From Flavobacteriaceae bacterium TMED48 (GTDB taxonomy: Bacteria > Pseudomonadota > Gammaproteobacteria > Pseudomonadales > Porticoccaceae): a stretch of DNA of 34,751 nucleotides. The notes under the pieces were generated by a model. The model did not search any database. It was not told where the DNA came from and saw only the letters and a list, made by a program, of their open reading frames with translations. Both the position numbers and the translations under genes were made by a program. Shown in pieces: positions 14,142 through 25,106 of the stretch. Location: NCBI GenBank assembly GCA_905181995.1, contig CAJIZO010000024.1, positions 1 through 34,751 on the forward strand, written 5' to 3'. The first letter of the stretch is position 1, and each line of letters starts with the position of its first letter.

Positions 14142-16739
14142 ATGTCAGAAAAATTTTTCCAAATCTATGCGCGCTGGGTTCTCCACCGCCCGCTGCTGGC
14201 ATTGATCGCGCTGTTTGCGGTGACCGCGAGCATGGCCGTCGGGTTGCAGCACTTCAAAATTGATGCGTCGGCCGATTCGCTGACGCTAGAAAACGACGAA
14301 GACCTCAACTACTACCGAGAACTGGTCGGTCGTTACGGCAGCTCAAACTACTTAGTAATCACCTACACACCGCGCGAAGGGGATCTGTTTGACGATCACA
14401 ATCTGCAACATTTAAAAGCTCTGAGAGACCGCCTGATCACTGTCAAAGGCGTCACCGGGGTACTTTCGCTACTCGACGTTCCGCTGCTGTACAGCCCAAA
14501 AATTACTGTTGCCGACTTTTCTGGAGAGCTGCGCCAACTGCTCAGCCCTAACGTCGACCGACAATTGGCGAAAACCGAATTTTTAACCAGTCCAATCTAC
14601 AAAGACACCCTGCTGAGCGCCGATGGCCAGACCACCGGGATCATGCTCGATCTAGAACTCGACGAGACCTTTCTGCGACTGGTTAAGGAGCGCGATGCTC
14701 TGCGCTTAAAGCGCGACCGCGAGGGCCTAGACGACGATCAGAGCGCGCAATTGCTGCGCGTCAGTAAAGAATTTCTCGATCATCGCACCGAACAGACGGC
14801 CAAGAGCCGGCAAATGATTGGTGAGGTTAGATCGATCACCGCAGAGTTTCGCGATCGCGGCACTCTCTACCTCGGCGGCCCGGATATGATTACCGCCGAC
14901 ATGGTGGATTATTTAAAGGCTGACTTGATCCTCTTTGGCAACGGTATTTTGCTGTTTATCGTAGTGACTTTAGCGGTCATTTTTCGCCGACTGCAATGGG
15001 TTGTATTGCCCTTGGTCACCTGCTTTACCAGCCTGACAATTATGCTCGGTTGGTTTAGCTGGATAGACTGGCGACTGACGGTGATATCGTCTAATTTTGT
15101 TTCGCTGCTACTGATCATTACCCTGGCGCTGACGATTCACTTGATCGTCCGCTATCGAGAATTGTCGAGTCGACAAACTGACGCCAGTCAACTGCAACTG
15201 GTCAGCGAGACGGTGATATCGATGAGCAAGCCGTGCCTGTACACGGTGTTGACCACGGCGGTCGCCTTCATCTCGCTGGTGGTGAGCAATATTCGGCCGG
15301 TCATAGACTTTGGTTGGATGATGACGCTCGGCATTGTGGTCGCGCTGGCAGTCACCTTTATCGTTATCCCCGCCGGCATGATGTTAATGGGTCGCCGAAG
15401 CGACGTCTCGTTTAGCGATTCGGTGTCCATCACCCGCGTATTTGCAAGGTTTACCGAGCGACATGGCGGACTGGTTATCGCCATTTCGGCGCTTATAGGC
15501 GTCGCGTCCGGCGTCGGTATCCTGCGGCTTGAGGTTGAAAATCGCTTCATCGATTACTTCCACAGCGACACCGAAATATACCGCGGTATGGAGACCATCG
15601 ACACCGCTCTGGGTGGCACAACGCCACTCGACATTGTGATACAGGCGCCGAGCCAAGCGGCGGCGGTGGTCGACAGTATATCCGCAGAAACCGAGCAAAC
15701 CGCGAATGAAAGCGCCAGTGCAGACGGGTTTGACGAATACGATGAATATGACGATTACGGCGATGATGACTACGCCGACGACGGTGGCTTTGACTCGAAC
15801 GACGATAGTGAAAGTCCACCGCAAAGTTACTGGATGTCAACTGCAGGGCTCGAAGATTTAAGCAAACTGCAGGCCTTTTTAGAGGCCCAACCGGAGATCG
15901 GAAAAGTTAGTTCACTGGCGCAAATCTATCAGGTCGCCAACGACTTGAGCGGCCATCAATTAAACGACTTCGAGCTGGCTTTTTTACGTCAGAGCCTGAG
16001 TCCGGAGATCTATCGGCAACTGGTCGCGCCGTATTTAATCGAAGAGCTCGACGAGACGCGCATTCAACTGCGTACCAAGGAAACCAGCGGCAATTTGCGG
16101 CGCTCTGAATTACTCGAAAAAATTCGCCTCTACGCCACCGATGAGCTAGCCATAGCCGATCAAGACATCCGCCTCGGCGGCCTACTGGTTCTGTACAACA
16201 ACATGTTGCAGAGCCTATACCAATCACAAATTGTTACGCTGGGGGCTGTTTTTGTCGGTATTATGGCCATGTTTTTAGTACTTTTTCGCTCGCTGACCAT
16301 TTCGTTGATCGCGGTTATCCCGAATTTTTTAGCCGCCGCCGTGGTGCTCGGCGGAATGGGCATAATGGGCATACCCCTCGACATGATGACGATCACCATC
16401 GCCGCTATCACAGTCGGTATCGGTGTCGATCACGCGATTCACTACCTTACTCGCTTTCGGCGAGAAGTCGCCGCCGATGGCGATTACATCGCCGCGATGT
16501 ACCGCTCCCACGCGAGCATCGGGCGCGCGCTTTTTTACACCGCCTCGACCATCATCGTCGGCTTTTCAATCCTCGCATTGTCGAACTTTATACCGTCGAT
16601 TTATTTTGGTTTGCTCACCGGTCTAGCAATGACTGCGGCGCTACTGGGGTCGATGACCCTGTTACCCAAATTAATCCTGATAACCCGGCCATTTGGCCCC
16701 CCAGGCAACCATTCAGCCCACGACTCTAAGGCGCCCTAA
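14142..16739 (+). CDS. RND/MMPL superfamily inner-membrane exporter
   Basis: The 865-residue protein has the MMPL/RND plan twice. TM1 (HRPLLALIALFAVTASMAVG) is followed by a large periplasmic loop with DASADSLTLENDEDLNYY, then five membrane helices from about residue 260. TM7 (VIAISALIGVASGVGI) is followed by a second periplasmic loop and five more helices with ITIAAITVGIGVDHAIHYLTRFR, the conserved Asp-containing family motif. Relatives move lipids, hopanoids or hydrophobic compounds; the substrate here is unknown. The second loop holds an acidic tract of 15 Asp/Glu in 27 residues (about 531-557), unlike the rest of the protein. ATG 14142, with GAGGG upstream, is preferred to the TTG at 14124. 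It is followed by uup after 6 bases. Confidence 0.92.
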   Translation: MSEKFFQIYARWVLHRPLLALIALFAVTASMAVGLQHFKIDASADSLTLENDEDLNYYRELVGRYGSSNYLVITYTPREGDLFDDHNLQHLKALRDRLITVKGVTGVLSLLDVPLLYSPKITVADFSGELRQLLSPNVDRQLAKTEFLTSPIYKDTLLSADGQTTGIMLDLELDETFLRLVKERDALRLKRDREGLDDDQSAQLLRVSKEFLDHRTEQTAKSRQMIGEVRSITAEFRDRGTLYLGGPDMITADMVDYLKADLILFGNGILLFIVVTLAVIFRRLQWVVLPLVTCFTSLTIMLGWFSWIDWRLTVISSNFVSLLLIITLALTIHLIVRYRELSSRQTDASQLQLVSETVISMSKPCLYTVLTTAVAFISLVVSNIRPVIDFGWMMTLGIVVALAVTFIVIPAGMMLMGRRSDVSFSDSVSITRVFARFTERHGGLVIAISALIGVASGVGILRLEVENRFIDYFHSDTEIYRGMETIDTALGGTTPLDIVIQAPSQAAAVVDSISAETEQTANESASADGFDEYDEYDDYGDDDYADDGGFDSNDDSESPPQSYWMSTAGLEDLSKLQAFLEAQPEIGKVSSLAQIYQVANDLSGHQLNDFELAFLRQSLSPEIYRQLVAPYLIEELDETRIQLRTKETSGNLRRSELLEKIRLYATDELAIADQDIRLGGLLVLYNNMLQSLYQSQIVTLGAVFVGIMAMFLVLFRSLTISLIAVIPNFLAAAVVLGGMGIMGIPLDMMTITIAAITVGIGVDHAIHYLTRFRREVAADGDYIAAMYRSHASIGRALFYTASTIIVGFSILALSNFIPSIYFGLLTGLAMTAALLGSMTLLPKLILITRPFGPPGNHSAHDSKAP

Positions 16740-16745
16740 TAAATC

Positions 16746-18623
16746 ATGCAGTTGGTCAATCTACAGGGCATTACCCTGAGCTATGGGCAGCCGCCGCTGC
16801 TGGACGCCGTCGATTTGTCGATCTATTCTGGCGAAAGAGCCTGCTTAATAGGGCGCAATGGCGCCGGGAAATCCACTTTACTGAAAATTCTCGGTGGTCA
16901 AGTCAATGCCGATGAAGGCTTTTTCAAGGTCAGTAGTGGGGTCAAAATTGCGCAGCTTGAACAGGCCGTTCCGGAACATGTTGAAGGCACGGTGTTCGAC
17001 GTTATTTCCGAGGGGCTTGGCGCGCAGGGAGCGCTAATAAAACGCTTTCATCAACTCGTTCAGGCAGTCGCTACGGATACCAGCCAACAGTTGCTAAACG
17101 AGTTGGAAAGCTGTCAAACCGAGCTCGAACGGGTCGACGGATGGGACATTAATCAACGGGTCGAAGCGATCATTACCAAGATGGAGTTGGACACCGATGC
17201 GCAGCTTAGCAGCCTGTCCGGTGGCTACAAACGCCGCGTGTTGCTGGCGCGCGCGCTGGTCTGCCAACCCGATTTGTTGCTGCTCGACGAACCCACCAAT
17301 CATCTGGATATTGAATCGATCCAATGGTTGGAACAATTCCTAAAAAAATGGGATGGCGCGCTGTTATTTGTCAGCCACGACCGCAGCTTTATGGAGGCTC
17401 TGGCGACCCGCTTTATCGAAATCGACAGAGGCCAGCTAGCCGAGTTTGCCTGTACCTACAGCGAATACCTGCAACGCAAGCGGGACATGCAAGAAACCGA
17501 AGATCGCCACAATGCGCTGTTCGATAAGCGGCTTTCGCAGGAGGAGCGCTGGATCAGGCAGGGTATCAAAGCCCGGCGCACCCGCAACGAGGGCCGGGTC
17601 AGAGCCCTCGAAGCCATGCGCCGCGACTATGCCGACCGGCGGGTACAATTGGGTACCGCTAAAATGGATATTCAGCAGGCAGAAAAATCTGGCAAGATCG
17701 TCGCCGAAGCACGAGCCATCAATTTTCGATATGGCGAAGAACAGATCGTCAGAGAGTTTTCTACGCTGATCCAACGCGGTGAAAAAATCGGCCTGATTGG
17801 CCGCAATGGCGTCGGTAAGACCACCGTATTAAAACTGTTACTGGGTCAATTACAGCCGCAAACCGGGCATATCAAAACCGGCACCAACTTAAATATTGCG
17901 TATTTTGATCAGTATAGAACGGTGCTCGATTCGCACAAGTCGGTTCAAGATAACCTCTCCGGCGGGCGCGATATGTTACAAATCGGCGATAAATCTCGCC
18001 ACGTGATCAGCTATTTGCAGGATTTTTTGTTTGCTCCCGAGCGCTGCCGGCAACCCGTCTCGGTGCTCTCGGGCGGCGAGCGAAACCGTCTTTTACTGGC
18101 CAAGTTATTTCTTCAACCCGCCAACGTACTGGTGCTGGATGAGCCGACCAACGATCTGGATATCGACACCCTCGACCTACTCGAGGAACTATTGATCGAT
18201 TACAAGGGCACGCTATTGCTGGTCAGTCACGATCGTAGCTTTCTCAACAATGTAGTCACCAGCACGCTAGTTTTTGAGGGCGACGGCAAGATCAACGCCT
18301 ATGTCGGCGGCTACGACGATTGGTTGCGCCAGCGGCAACCCCCCAAAGTAGCCCTCAAAACCGCCACAGCGGACACGCCAAAAAGTTTGGCTTCCCCCAC
18401 TGTCGCCAAACTATCGTACCGCGATCAGCGCGAGTTAGACGCCTTGCCAGCAGAAATCGAAGGTCTAGAAGTACAGATTGCAGGGTTATCCGAGCAGCTC
18501 TGTGATCCTCAATACCACAGCCATAATCGCACTCAAGGCGAGCAACTTAGCGGCGAATTGAAGCGCGCGCAGCACGCGCTAGACGTCTGCTACAGCCGCT
18601 GGGAGGTGCTCGATCAGGGCTAG
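16746..18623 (+). CDS. uup: Uup, ABC-F family ATPase
   Basis: This cytoplasmic protein has two ABC ATPase domains in one chain and no membrane part. Domain 1 has Walker A GRNGAGKST, signature LSGGYKRRV and Walker B LLLLDEPTNHLD. Domain 2 has GRNGVGKTT, LSGGERNRL and VLVLDEPTNDLD. The linker is Arg-rich (RRTRNEGRVRALEAMRR), as in Uup, and the C-terminal 80 residues form the coiled-coil DNA-binding tail typical of Uup rather than of other ABC-F proteins. Uup affects transposon excision, recombination intermediates and ribosome function. The gene begins 6 bases after the exporter stop, so the two are probably co-transcribed. Confidence 0.95.
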   Translation: MQLVNLQGITLSYGQPPLLDAVDLSIYSGERACLIGRNGAGKSTLLKILGGQVNADEGFFKVSSGVKIAQLEQAVPEHVEGTVFDVISEGLGAQGALIKRFHQLVQAVATDTSQQLLNELESCQTELERVDGWDINQRVEAIITKMELDTDAQLSSLSGGYKRRVLLARALVCQPDLLLLDEPTNHLDIESIQWLEQFLKKWDGALLFVSHDRSFMEALATRFIEIDRGQLAEFACTYSEYLQRKRDMQETEDRHNALFDKRLSQEERWIRQGIKARRTRNEGRVRALEAMRRDYADRRVQLGTAKMDIQQAEKSGKIVAEARAINFRYGEEQIVREFSTLIQRGEKIGLIGRNGVGKTTVLKLLLGQLQPQTGHIKTGTNLNIAYFDQYRTVLDSHKSVQDNLSGGRDMLQIGDKSRHVISYLQDFLFAPERCRQPVSVLSGGERNRLLLAKLFLQPANVLVLDEPTNDLDIDTLDLLEELLIDYKGTLLLVSHDRSFLNNVVTSTLVFEGDGKINAYVGGYDDWLRQRQPPKVALKTATADTPKSLASPTVAKLSYRDQRELDALPAEIEGLEVQIAGLSEQLCDPQYHSHNRTQGEQLSGELKRAQHALDVCYSRWEVLDQG

Positions 18624-18724
18624 CCATTGCCCTCTAACCGAAGCTTTATTTAATCGTCTAGCGTGGCGAAATAATGGCTTTAGGCTTAAACTTACGCTCT
18701 CAGGGCGCAAGACAACGGATAACT

Positions 18725-20266
18725 ATGCGTAAAAAACCCTTAGTATTATTGATCCTTGACGGCTTTGGCTACCGCGAAGAGGTGCAGCACAACGCTATCC
18801 AAAATGCCCACACGCCGGTCTGGGACGAGCTGTGGACGACCCGACCTAGAACGTTGATTGAGACTTCTGGGTTGGCGGTCGGATTACCCGAGGGGCAAAT
18901 GGGAAACTCTGAGGTCGGTCACATTACCTTGGGTGCGGGAAGGGTGCTGTACCAAAACTTCACCCGCATCAACAAGGCCATTGCCGACGGCGATTTTCAC
19001 ACCAACCCAGCCTACTGCAATGCCATCGATGGCGCCATCCAGACCGGCGGCGCGGTGCACATCCTCGGCCTGCTGTCGCAGGGCGGCGTGCACTCGCACG
19101 AAGATCACATCAATGCCGCCATCGAACTGGCGGTGCAACGCGGCGCCAGCTGGGTATATCTGCATGCATTTTTAGACGGTCGGGACTGCCCTCCCCGCAG
19201 CGCCAAGCCGTCGTTGGAAAAGACCCAAGCGCTATTTGAATCTCTCGGCGTTGGACGCATAGCCTCGATCATTGGGCGTTTTTATGCGCTCGATCGCGAC
19301 AACCGCTGGGACCGCGTTGCCATGGCCTATGAACTGCTCACGCAAGCTTCGGCACCCTACAGCGCCAGCGACGCCATCAGCGGCCTCGAAGCCGCCTATC
19401 AGCGCGGCGAAAATGACGAATTTGTCGGCGCCACCTGCATCGGCGATGGGCATTCGGACAGCGCTCAAATTAACGACGGCGATGCGGTTATATTCATGAA
19501 CTTTAGGCCCGATCGAGCGCGAGAACTGACCCACGCGCTGGTTGATGGGGACCATTTTGACGGTTTCGAGCGCAGCGTGGTAAGAGATCTGCCGCACTTT
19601 GTGATGACCACCGAATACGAGGCTTCGCTGACCCAGTGCTGCGCGTTTCCGCCAGTACCGATCGTCAATTCTCTCGGCGAGTATTTGTCCCGCCACCAAA
19701 AGCGTCAATTGCGGATTGCTGAAACCGAAAAATACGCCCACGTAACGTTCTTTTTTAGCGGTGGCCAAGAGGCGCTTTACGACGGCGAAGAGCGCATATT
19801 AAAACCCTCGCCCAACGTCGCCACCTATGATCTTCAACCGCAGATGAGCGCACCCGAAGTCACCGCAAGTTTGGTCGAGGCCATCCAGGGGGGTACATTT
19901 GATGTGATTATTTGCAACTATGCCAATTGCGATATGGTCGGTCATACCGGGAGTTATAGCGCTGCGATGCAAGCCGTTGAAACCATAGATAGCGCGCTCG
20001 ACGAGGTCCTTCGCGCGCTTGCCGACGTCGGCGGCGAAGCCTTGGTGACTGCCGATCATGGTAATGTCGAAACCATGTTTGACGACAAAATCAACCAACC
20101 GCATACCCAGCACACCACATTGCCGGTGCCCTTGGTGTTCGTCGGCGAGCGCAATCTTCGCCTCGCAAGCGGCGGCAGCTTGGCCGACGTAGCGCCGACC
20201 ATGCTGGCGCTACTGGGCCTCGAACAACCGAACGAGATGACCGGTCGGTCGCTCGTCGAACAATGA
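18725..20266 (+). CDS. gpmI: Cofactor-independent phosphoglycerate mutase (iPGM)
   Basis: This enzyme interconverts 3- and 2-phosphoglycerate in glycolysis and needs two Mn2+ ions. The 513-residue product is the expected length. [10 protein letters not shown] holds the metal-binding D12, and [12 protein letters not shown] holds the phosphorylated S62. [31 protein letters not shown] and TADHGNVE complete the active site. I choose ATG 18725 ([15 protein letters not shown]) because the family starts there; the track start at 18674 adds 17 residues with no counterpart. The stop overlaps the envC start as ATGA, so the two are translationally coupled. Confidence 0.98.
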   Translation: MRKKPLVLLILDGFGYREEVQHNAIQNAHTPVWDELWTTRPRTLIETSGLAVGLPEGQMGNSEVGHITLGAGRVLYQNFTRINKAIADGDFHTNPAYCNAIDGAIQTGGAVHILGLLSQGGVHSHEDHINAAIELAVQRGASWVYLHAFLDGRDCPPRSAKPSLEKTQALFESLGVGRIASIIGRFYALDRDNRWDRVAMAYELLTQASAPYSASDAISGLEAAYQRGENDEFVGATCIGDGHSDSAQINDGDAVIFMNFRPDRARELTHALVDGDHFDGFERSVVRDLPHFVMTTEYEASLTQCCAFPPVPIVNSLGEYLSRHQKRQLRIAETEKYAHVTFFFSGGQEALYDGEERILKPSPNVATYDLQPQMSAPEVTASLVEAIQGGTFDVIICNYANCDMVGHTGSYSAAMQAVETIDSALDEVLRALADVGGEALVTADHGNVETMFDDKINQPHTQHTTLPVPLVFVGERNLRLASGGSLADVAPTMLALLGLEQPNEMTGRSLVEQ

Positions 20267-21402
20267 AAACGCTCTGGGCATCGGTTAAAGCCTCCGCCCT
20301 AATGATCGGGTTATGCCTGTGTAGCAATCTGCAGGCGGAAGATCGCGAGCAACTCGAAGCCCTACAGCGCTCGATTTCAGAATTGCAAAAGACCTTGCAA
20401 AAGGGCGGGCAAGAAAAAAATCTTCTACAAAACGAATTGATGTCGGTGGAGCTCAAAGTATCTGCATTAAACGGCTCGCTGCGTGAACTGGGGGCTAAAA
20501 TCACTACGTTAGAGCAGCGCCAAGGGCAACTTCTGCAGCAAAAAAACCGCTTTCAAAAGGGCATTGAAGAGCAGCGCGAAGCGCTCTCTCAACACCTTAA
20601 TGCCGCCTACAAAATGGGCGCTCAAGAACCGATAAAATTACTCCTCAACCAGCGTGACCCGAGTAAATTCTCGCGCGTTTTTAGTTATTACAACTATTTC
20701 TCGCAGTCGCGAACCGAACAAATTGCCGCTCACCAGACCAGCGTTGACGCACTCGACGATGTACTGAAAACCATCAAGCGAGAACGCGCCGACATCGACA
20801 ACTCCCAGGCATCCCTGGCCAACAATCAAAACGAGTTGCTATCGCGCAAACAACAGCGCCAAAAAACTCTCGATCAATTGCAACTTTCACTCGCCAGTGA
20901 CCAAAAAAAGCTCAGCCAGTGGGAACGCCAACGGGCGCGCTTACAGCAAGTGTTGAACAAGGTGGAGCAGGCTTCCCGCGAGTTGACGCTGCCCGATGAC
21001 TACGTCCCGATCGCCTCCCGCAAGGGAACCCTCAATTGGCCGCTCAAAGGGCGTCTGCTGAAGCGTTTTGGCAATACCCGCAGCGGGTCATTGCGCTGGG
21101 AGGGTTGGTTGATCGGCAGCCGCGCCGGCACACCGGTAAACACGGTGCATCAGGGGCGAATTGTGTTCTCCAACTATCTAAGGGGGTTTGGCTTGCTAAT
21201 CATCGTCGATCACGGCGATAGCTTTATGTCGCTCTATGCCCACAACCAAGAACTGTTAAAAGATACCGGGGACTGGGTTGAAACCGGCGACATTTTAGCC
21301 CATTCAGGAGACAGCGGCGGCTTGGATAATCCAGCGCTATACTTCGAAATCCGCAAGCAGGGCAAACCACGCAACCCCAAAGCCTGGTTAAAAGCCAAAT
21401 AA
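20263..21402 (+). CDS. envC: EnvC-type murein hydrolase activator
   Basis: EnvC is a periplasmic factor that activates the division amidases AmiA/AmiB under control of FtsEX. The 379-residue product starts with a signal peptide (to about residue 25, [11 protein letters not shown]). A long coiled coil rich in Gln, Leu and Lys runs from about 27 to 240. A C-terminal LytM domain follows ([20 protein letters not shown] ... [10 protein letters not shown] ... [19 protein letters not shown]). The final zinc ligand His of active LytM enzymes (LHFE) is Tyr here (LYFE), so the domain should be non-catalytic, as in known EnvC. It overlaps gpmI by 4 bases, a pairing common in gammaproteobacteria. Confidence 0.95.
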   Translation: MKTLWASVKASALMIGLCLCSNLQAEDREQLEALQRSISELQKTLQKGGQEKNLLQNELMSVELKVSALNGSLRELGAKITTLEQRQGQLLQQKNRFQKGIEEQREALSQHLNAAYKMGAQEPIKLLLNQRDPSKFSRVFSYYNYFSQSRTEQIAAHQTSVDALDDVLKTIKRERADIDNSQASLANNQNELLSRKQQRQKTLDQLQLSLASDQKKLSQWERQRARLQQVLNKVEQASRELTLPDDYVPIASRKGTLNWPLKGRLLKRFGNTRSGSLRWEGWLIGSRAGTPVNTVHQGRIVFSNYLRGFGLLIIVDHGDSFMSLYAHNQELLKDTGDWVETGDILAHSGDSGGLDNPALYFEIRKQGKPRNPKAWLKAK

Positions 21403-21439
21403 CCGGCGCGCCGATCGCCAGTTCCGCACACGGGAGCGA

Positions 21440-21468
21440 CTGAAACGCCAGCCATAACCGCTATACTG
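21440..21468 (+). promoter_or_regulatory. Candidate sigma70 promoter for ctpA
   Basis: CTGAAA (21440-21445) and TATACT (21463-21468) are separated by 17 bases in the 115-base envC-ctpA gap. This is the best-spaced sigma70-like promoter in the window and suggests that ctpA can be expressed apart from gpmI-envC. Confidence 0.55.
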
Positions 21469-21517
21469 TGGGCCAAGTACTCGCACCCAGCCGAGTCGGC
21501 CCAAGGAGATCAAGAAA

Positions 21518-22837
21518 ATGAACAGCCTTGTCATATTGCTGCAAATCGGCCTCGCCCTAGCAGTCTGCTCAACGGCGTTTGCCGACGGCGTCGATGGTCG
21601 GGATCAAGAGCCGCAAGCCGCTGCTGCAGACAGCCGCTTGCCGCTGCGAGAACTGCGTGCATTTACCCAGGTGTTCGAGCAAATTCGCCGCGGTTACGTG
21701 GATGAAGTCGACGACACACAGCTCCTCGAAAACGCTATCGTCGGCCTGTTGCTCGAACTCGATCCGCACTCTGCCTATCTGGATTTTAGCGATTACCAAG
21801 ATCTACAAGAAAGTGCCTCGGGAGAATACGGCGGTCTGGGTATTGAAGTCAGCGCCGAGCGCGGCCTGATCAAAGTTATTGCCCCGATCGACGGCAGCCC
21901 AGCTAAAAAAATCGGCATCGAATCAGGCGATTTAATTATCGAAATCAACGGTCAACCAGTGCGCAGCATGGCTCTGCCAAAAGCGATCGATAAATTGCGC
22001 GGCGAAAAGGGCAGTGCTATCGATCTCGAAATATATCGCGAGGGCGAAGACGGTCCCCTGCCCTTCACCATCATCCGCGACATCATCTACAACAGCGCCG
22101 TGCGCAGTCGGTTCTTAGAACCGGGCATTGGTTACGTGCGAATCGCACAATTCCAGGAAAAATCGGGCAGCGATTTCATCGCCGCCATCGAGAAATTAGA
22201 CGTGCAAACCTCGCCGGATCAGCCGATTCGAGGGCTGGTTATCGATCTCCGCAATAATCCAGGGGGCCTGGTTCCCGCGGCGGTGCAGATCGCAGATGCC
22301 CTAATCGATAGCGGCACCATCGTCTACACCGAGGGTCGCATCGCCAGCTCCAACCAAAGATTTGAGGCCACACCGGGCGATATGCTGGCCTCCGTACCGG
22401 TCGTCGTATTGATCAATGGTGGCAGCGCATCGGCCTCGGAAATCGTTGCCGGTGCCCTTCAAGACCACAATAGAGCCGCGATCGTGGGAACTCAGAGCTT
22501 TGGCAAGGGATCGGTGCAAACGGTCATGCCCCTCGGCGATGGTCGAGCCGTCAAACTGACCACAGCACGCTACTTCACCCCCAGTGGACGGTCGATACAA
22601 GCGCTGGGGATCGCCCCAGATATCATCGTTCCCAGAGCTGAAATCCGCTTACTCGACGCGGTGCCAGAATTGCGTGAAAAGGACCTGCAGGGACATCTAC
22701 CGAACATTGACGACGCCCAACCTGGGCCGGCACTCGAAGACATCAGCGACGACAATCAACTCCAAGAAGCCGTCATCATTCTCAAAGGTTTCAACCTGCT
22801 CGGCGGCAACCCGAAACCATCCGCGGCGCCTAAGTGA
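21518..22837 (+). CDS. ctpA: CtpA, S41 carboxy-terminal processing protease
   Basis: This is a periplasmic serine protease of 439 residues. It has an N-terminal signal peptide (to about residue 22, [10 protein letters not shown]), a PDZ domain around 105-180 ([23 protein letters not shown]) and an S41 catalytic core. The Ser/Lys dyad is visible as S305 in [14 protein letters not shown] and K330 in [12 protein letters not shown], 25 residues apart as in the family. CtpA-type proteases degrade or trim envelope proteins; in related bacteria their targets include murein endopeptidases. The neighbouring envC supports a wall-remodelling role, but no substrate can be read here. AAGGAG precedes the ATG. 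The stop overlaps the convergent parC stop by 8 bases. Confidence 0.96.
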   Translation: MNSLVILLQIGLALAVCSTAFADGVDGRDQEPQAAAADSRLPLRELRAFTQVFEQIRRGYVDEVDDTQLLENAIVGLLLELDPHSAYLDFSDYQDLQESASGEYGGLGIEVSAERGLIKVIAPIDGSPAKKIGIESGDLIIEINGQPVRSMALPKAIDKLRGEKGSAIDLEIYREGEDGPLPFTIIRDIIYNSAVRSRFLEPGIGYVRIAQFQEKSGSDFIAAIEKLDVQTSPDQPIRGLVIDLRNNPGGLVPAAVQIADALIDSGTIVYTEGRIASSNQRFEATPGDMLASVPVVVLINGGSASASEIVAGALQDHNRAAIVGTQSFGKGSVQTVMPLGDGRAVKLTTARYFTPSGRSIQALGIAPDIIVPRAEIRLLDAVPELREKDLQGHLPNIDDAQPGPALEDISDDNQLQEAVIILKGFNLLGGNPKPSAAPK

Positions 22838-25082
22838 TGTTGAGCGCCAGTCGATCAACTTTTTGAAAACCGCGGGGCAGTTTGTGACCGCGCCTGCCGC
22901 GCTCGCCGCGATAGTGCTCTAGATCTTTGGGTTTCATCACCAAGTAACGCTTGCCCGAGTGCACCACCAACGATTCGTCGCGACCAATAATCGCATAGTC
23001 AATTACGTATTCCTCGCGATTTGCCAGACGCGATGCTGGAATATTGATGATCTTGTTGCCCTTGCCGCGCGATAGTTCCGGCAGGTCGGCGACCGCAAAC
23101 ACCAGCATGCGACCCTCGTTACTAACTGCCGCTACCAAGGCATCGGCATCATCGATCAATTTCGGCCTAAAAACACGACCGCCACTGGGAATCGATACCA
23201 CCGCTTTGCCGGCCCGGTTCTTGGTGTACAAACTGCCAACCTGGGTTATAAAACCATAGCCTGCATCGCTGCCAAGGAGTATTTTTTGCTCGTCGCCAGC
23301 CATTAAAATACCGCAAAACTGCGCCCCGCTTGGAGGACTGAGGCGCCCGGTGGCTGGTTCACCCTGCCCTCGGGCAGACGGCAGTGTATGGCCGGGTAAC
23401 GCATAAAATCGACCGCTCGTGTCCTGTAGAAAAACGCTCTGATTACTGCGCCCTCGGGTCATCGCGAGAAAGCTATCGCCCGATTTATAACTCAACAGGG
23501 TAGCGTCGACATCGTGCCCCTTGGCCGCACGAATCCAACCGCGCTCCGACAAAACTGCGGTGATTGGCTCCGCCGTTAACAGGTCTTTCTCGCTAAAGGC
23601 CTGCGCTTCGCCGCGTTCAATTAACGGCGATCGACGCGCATCACCGTACTCGTCGGCGGTTGCTTTGAGCTCGTTTTTTACCAGCGTCTTAAGCCGAGCA
23701 TCGGAACCTAGCAGACGCTCCAGCTCGGTTTTTTCGTTTGCTAACGCGGTCTGCTCCGCGCGGATTTTCACTTCTTCAAGACGCGCGAGTTGGCGCAACT
23801 TTGTGTCTAATACGTACTCGGCCTGCGCCTCTGACAATCCAAATGTGGCGATCAACGTTGCCTTTGGATGCTCTTCTGTACGAATAATATGGATCACCTG
23901 ATCGAGGTTCAAAAAGGCAATCAACAAGCCATCGAGTAAATGCAGGCGACGATCGACACGCTCCAAGCGGTAAGTCAAACGACGCCTAGTGGTGGCGATT
24001 CGAAATTGGATCCACTCGCGCAGGATCGTCGGCAAGTTCATCACCGTCGGACGGCCATCGATACCGATAATGTTTAAATTGATACGGTAACTGCGCTCCA
24101 AATCAGTGGTTGCGAAGAGATGGTCCATGGCGGCATTCACATCGACCCGGTTAGACCGGGGTGATATCACCAATCGCGTCGGATTTTCGTGGTCCGATTC
24201 ATCGCGTAAGTCTTCGATCATCGGCAATTTTTTATTCCGCATCTGCGCCGCAATCTGCTCGAGAATCTTCGATCCCGAGGCCTGAAACGGCAACGCAGTG
24301 ACGATAATATCGGTGTCTTCACGGTGCCAAACCGCGCGCATTTTTACCGAACCACGACCGGACTCATAAACCGCATGCAAATCGCTCTGCGCGGTAATAA
24401 TTTCGGCGTCGGTCGGGAAGTCGGGCGCCTTTACATGGAGCATTAAATCGGCCACTGTCGCCTTTGGATGCTCCAGCATATGCAAGCAGGCGGCGACCAC
24501 CTCGCGTAAATTATGCGGCGGAATATCGGTCGCCATACCCACTGCAATACCGGTAGTACCGTTGAGTAACACATTGGGTACCCGCGCTGGCAGTATCTCC
24601 GGTTCATCCATGGTGGCGTCGAAATTCGGCCGCCAATCAACTGTACCTTGAGCCAGTTCGGATAGCAGCACTTCGGCGTACTTGGATAATTTGGACTCTG
24701 TATAGCGCATTGCGGCAAACGATTTTGGGTCGTCCGAAGAGCCCCAGTTACCCTGCCCATCAACCAGCGGATAGCGATATGAAAAGGGCTGCGCCATCAA
24801 CACCATTGCCTCGTAGGCCGCGCCATCGCCGTGGGGATGGAATTTACCGATAACATCACCCACCGTGCGCGCCGATTTTTTGTATTTCGCCGTCGCCTTC
24901 AGACCCAACTCGCTCATGGCATACACGATCCGGCGCTGAACCGGTTTCAAGCCATCGCCTATATGCGGCAGTGCGCGATCCAAAATGACGTACATGGAAT
25001 AATCCAAGTACGCCTGCTCGGCATACTGGCGAAGCGATCGGCTCTCTTCACCGCGCTCGTTAAAGGTGACCATATCGTTCAT
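22830..25082 (-). CDS. parC: DNA topoisomerase IV subunit A
   Basis: ParC is the DNA-cleaving subunit that, with ParE, unlinks daughter chromosomes. At 750 residues it matches E. coli ParC (752) and lacks the longer GyrA tail. The winged-helix active site is intact, with catalytic Tyr127 in AAMRYTES. The quinolone-determining helix reads [12 protein letters not shown]. The Ser equivalent to E. coli S80 is Gly87, while the acidic residue equivalent to E84 (E91) is kept. The C-terminal beta-propeller is present, with repeated GRGSNQ-like and GRVFRPK segments. parE ends 24 bases upstream, so both subunits are co-transcribed. Confidence 0.98.
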   Translation of the reverse strand: MNDMVTFNERGEESRSLRQYAEQAYLDYSMYVILDRALPHIGDGLKPVQRRIVYAMSELGLKATAKYKKSARTVGDVIGKFHPHGDGAAYEAMVLMAQPFSYRYPLVDGQGNWGSSDDPKSFAAMRYTESKLSKYAEVLLSELAQGTVDWRPNFDATMDEPEILPARVPNVLLNGTTGIAVGMATDIPPHNLREVVAACLHMLEHPKATVADLMLHVKAPDFPTDAEIITAQSDLHAVYESGRGSVKMRAVWHREDTDIIVTALPFQASGSKILEQIAAQMRNKKLPMIEDLRDESDHENPTRLVISPRSNRVDVNAAMDHLFATTDLERSYRINLNIIGIDGRPTVMNLPTILREWIQFRIATTRRRLTYRLERVDRRLHLLDGLLIAFLNLDQVIHIIRTEEHPKATLIATFGLSEAQAEYVLDTKLRQLARLEEVKIRAEQTALANEKTELERLLGSDARLKTLVKNELKATADEYGDARRSPLIERGEAQAFSEKDLLTAEPITAVLSERGWIRAAKGHDVDATLLSYKSGDSFLAMTRGRSNQSVFLQDTSGRFYALPGHTLPSARGQGEPATGRLSPPSGAQFCGILMAGDEQKILLGSDAGYGFITQVGSLYTKNRAGKAVVSIPSGGRVFRPKLIDDADALVAAVSNEGRMLVFAVADLPELSRGKGNKIINIPASRLANREEYVIDYAIIGRDESLVVHSGKRYLVMKPKDLEHYRGERGRRGHKLPRGFQKVDRLALNIT

Positions 25083-25106
25083 AGCGAACTCTCTCTGGGT
25101 TAAATG

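Noticed and set aside
15384-15840. Minus-strand ORFs opposite the acidic tract of the exporter
   Set aside because: Repetitive His/Arg/Val-rich products are the antisense image of the Asp/Tyr codons; shadows of the exporter gene.
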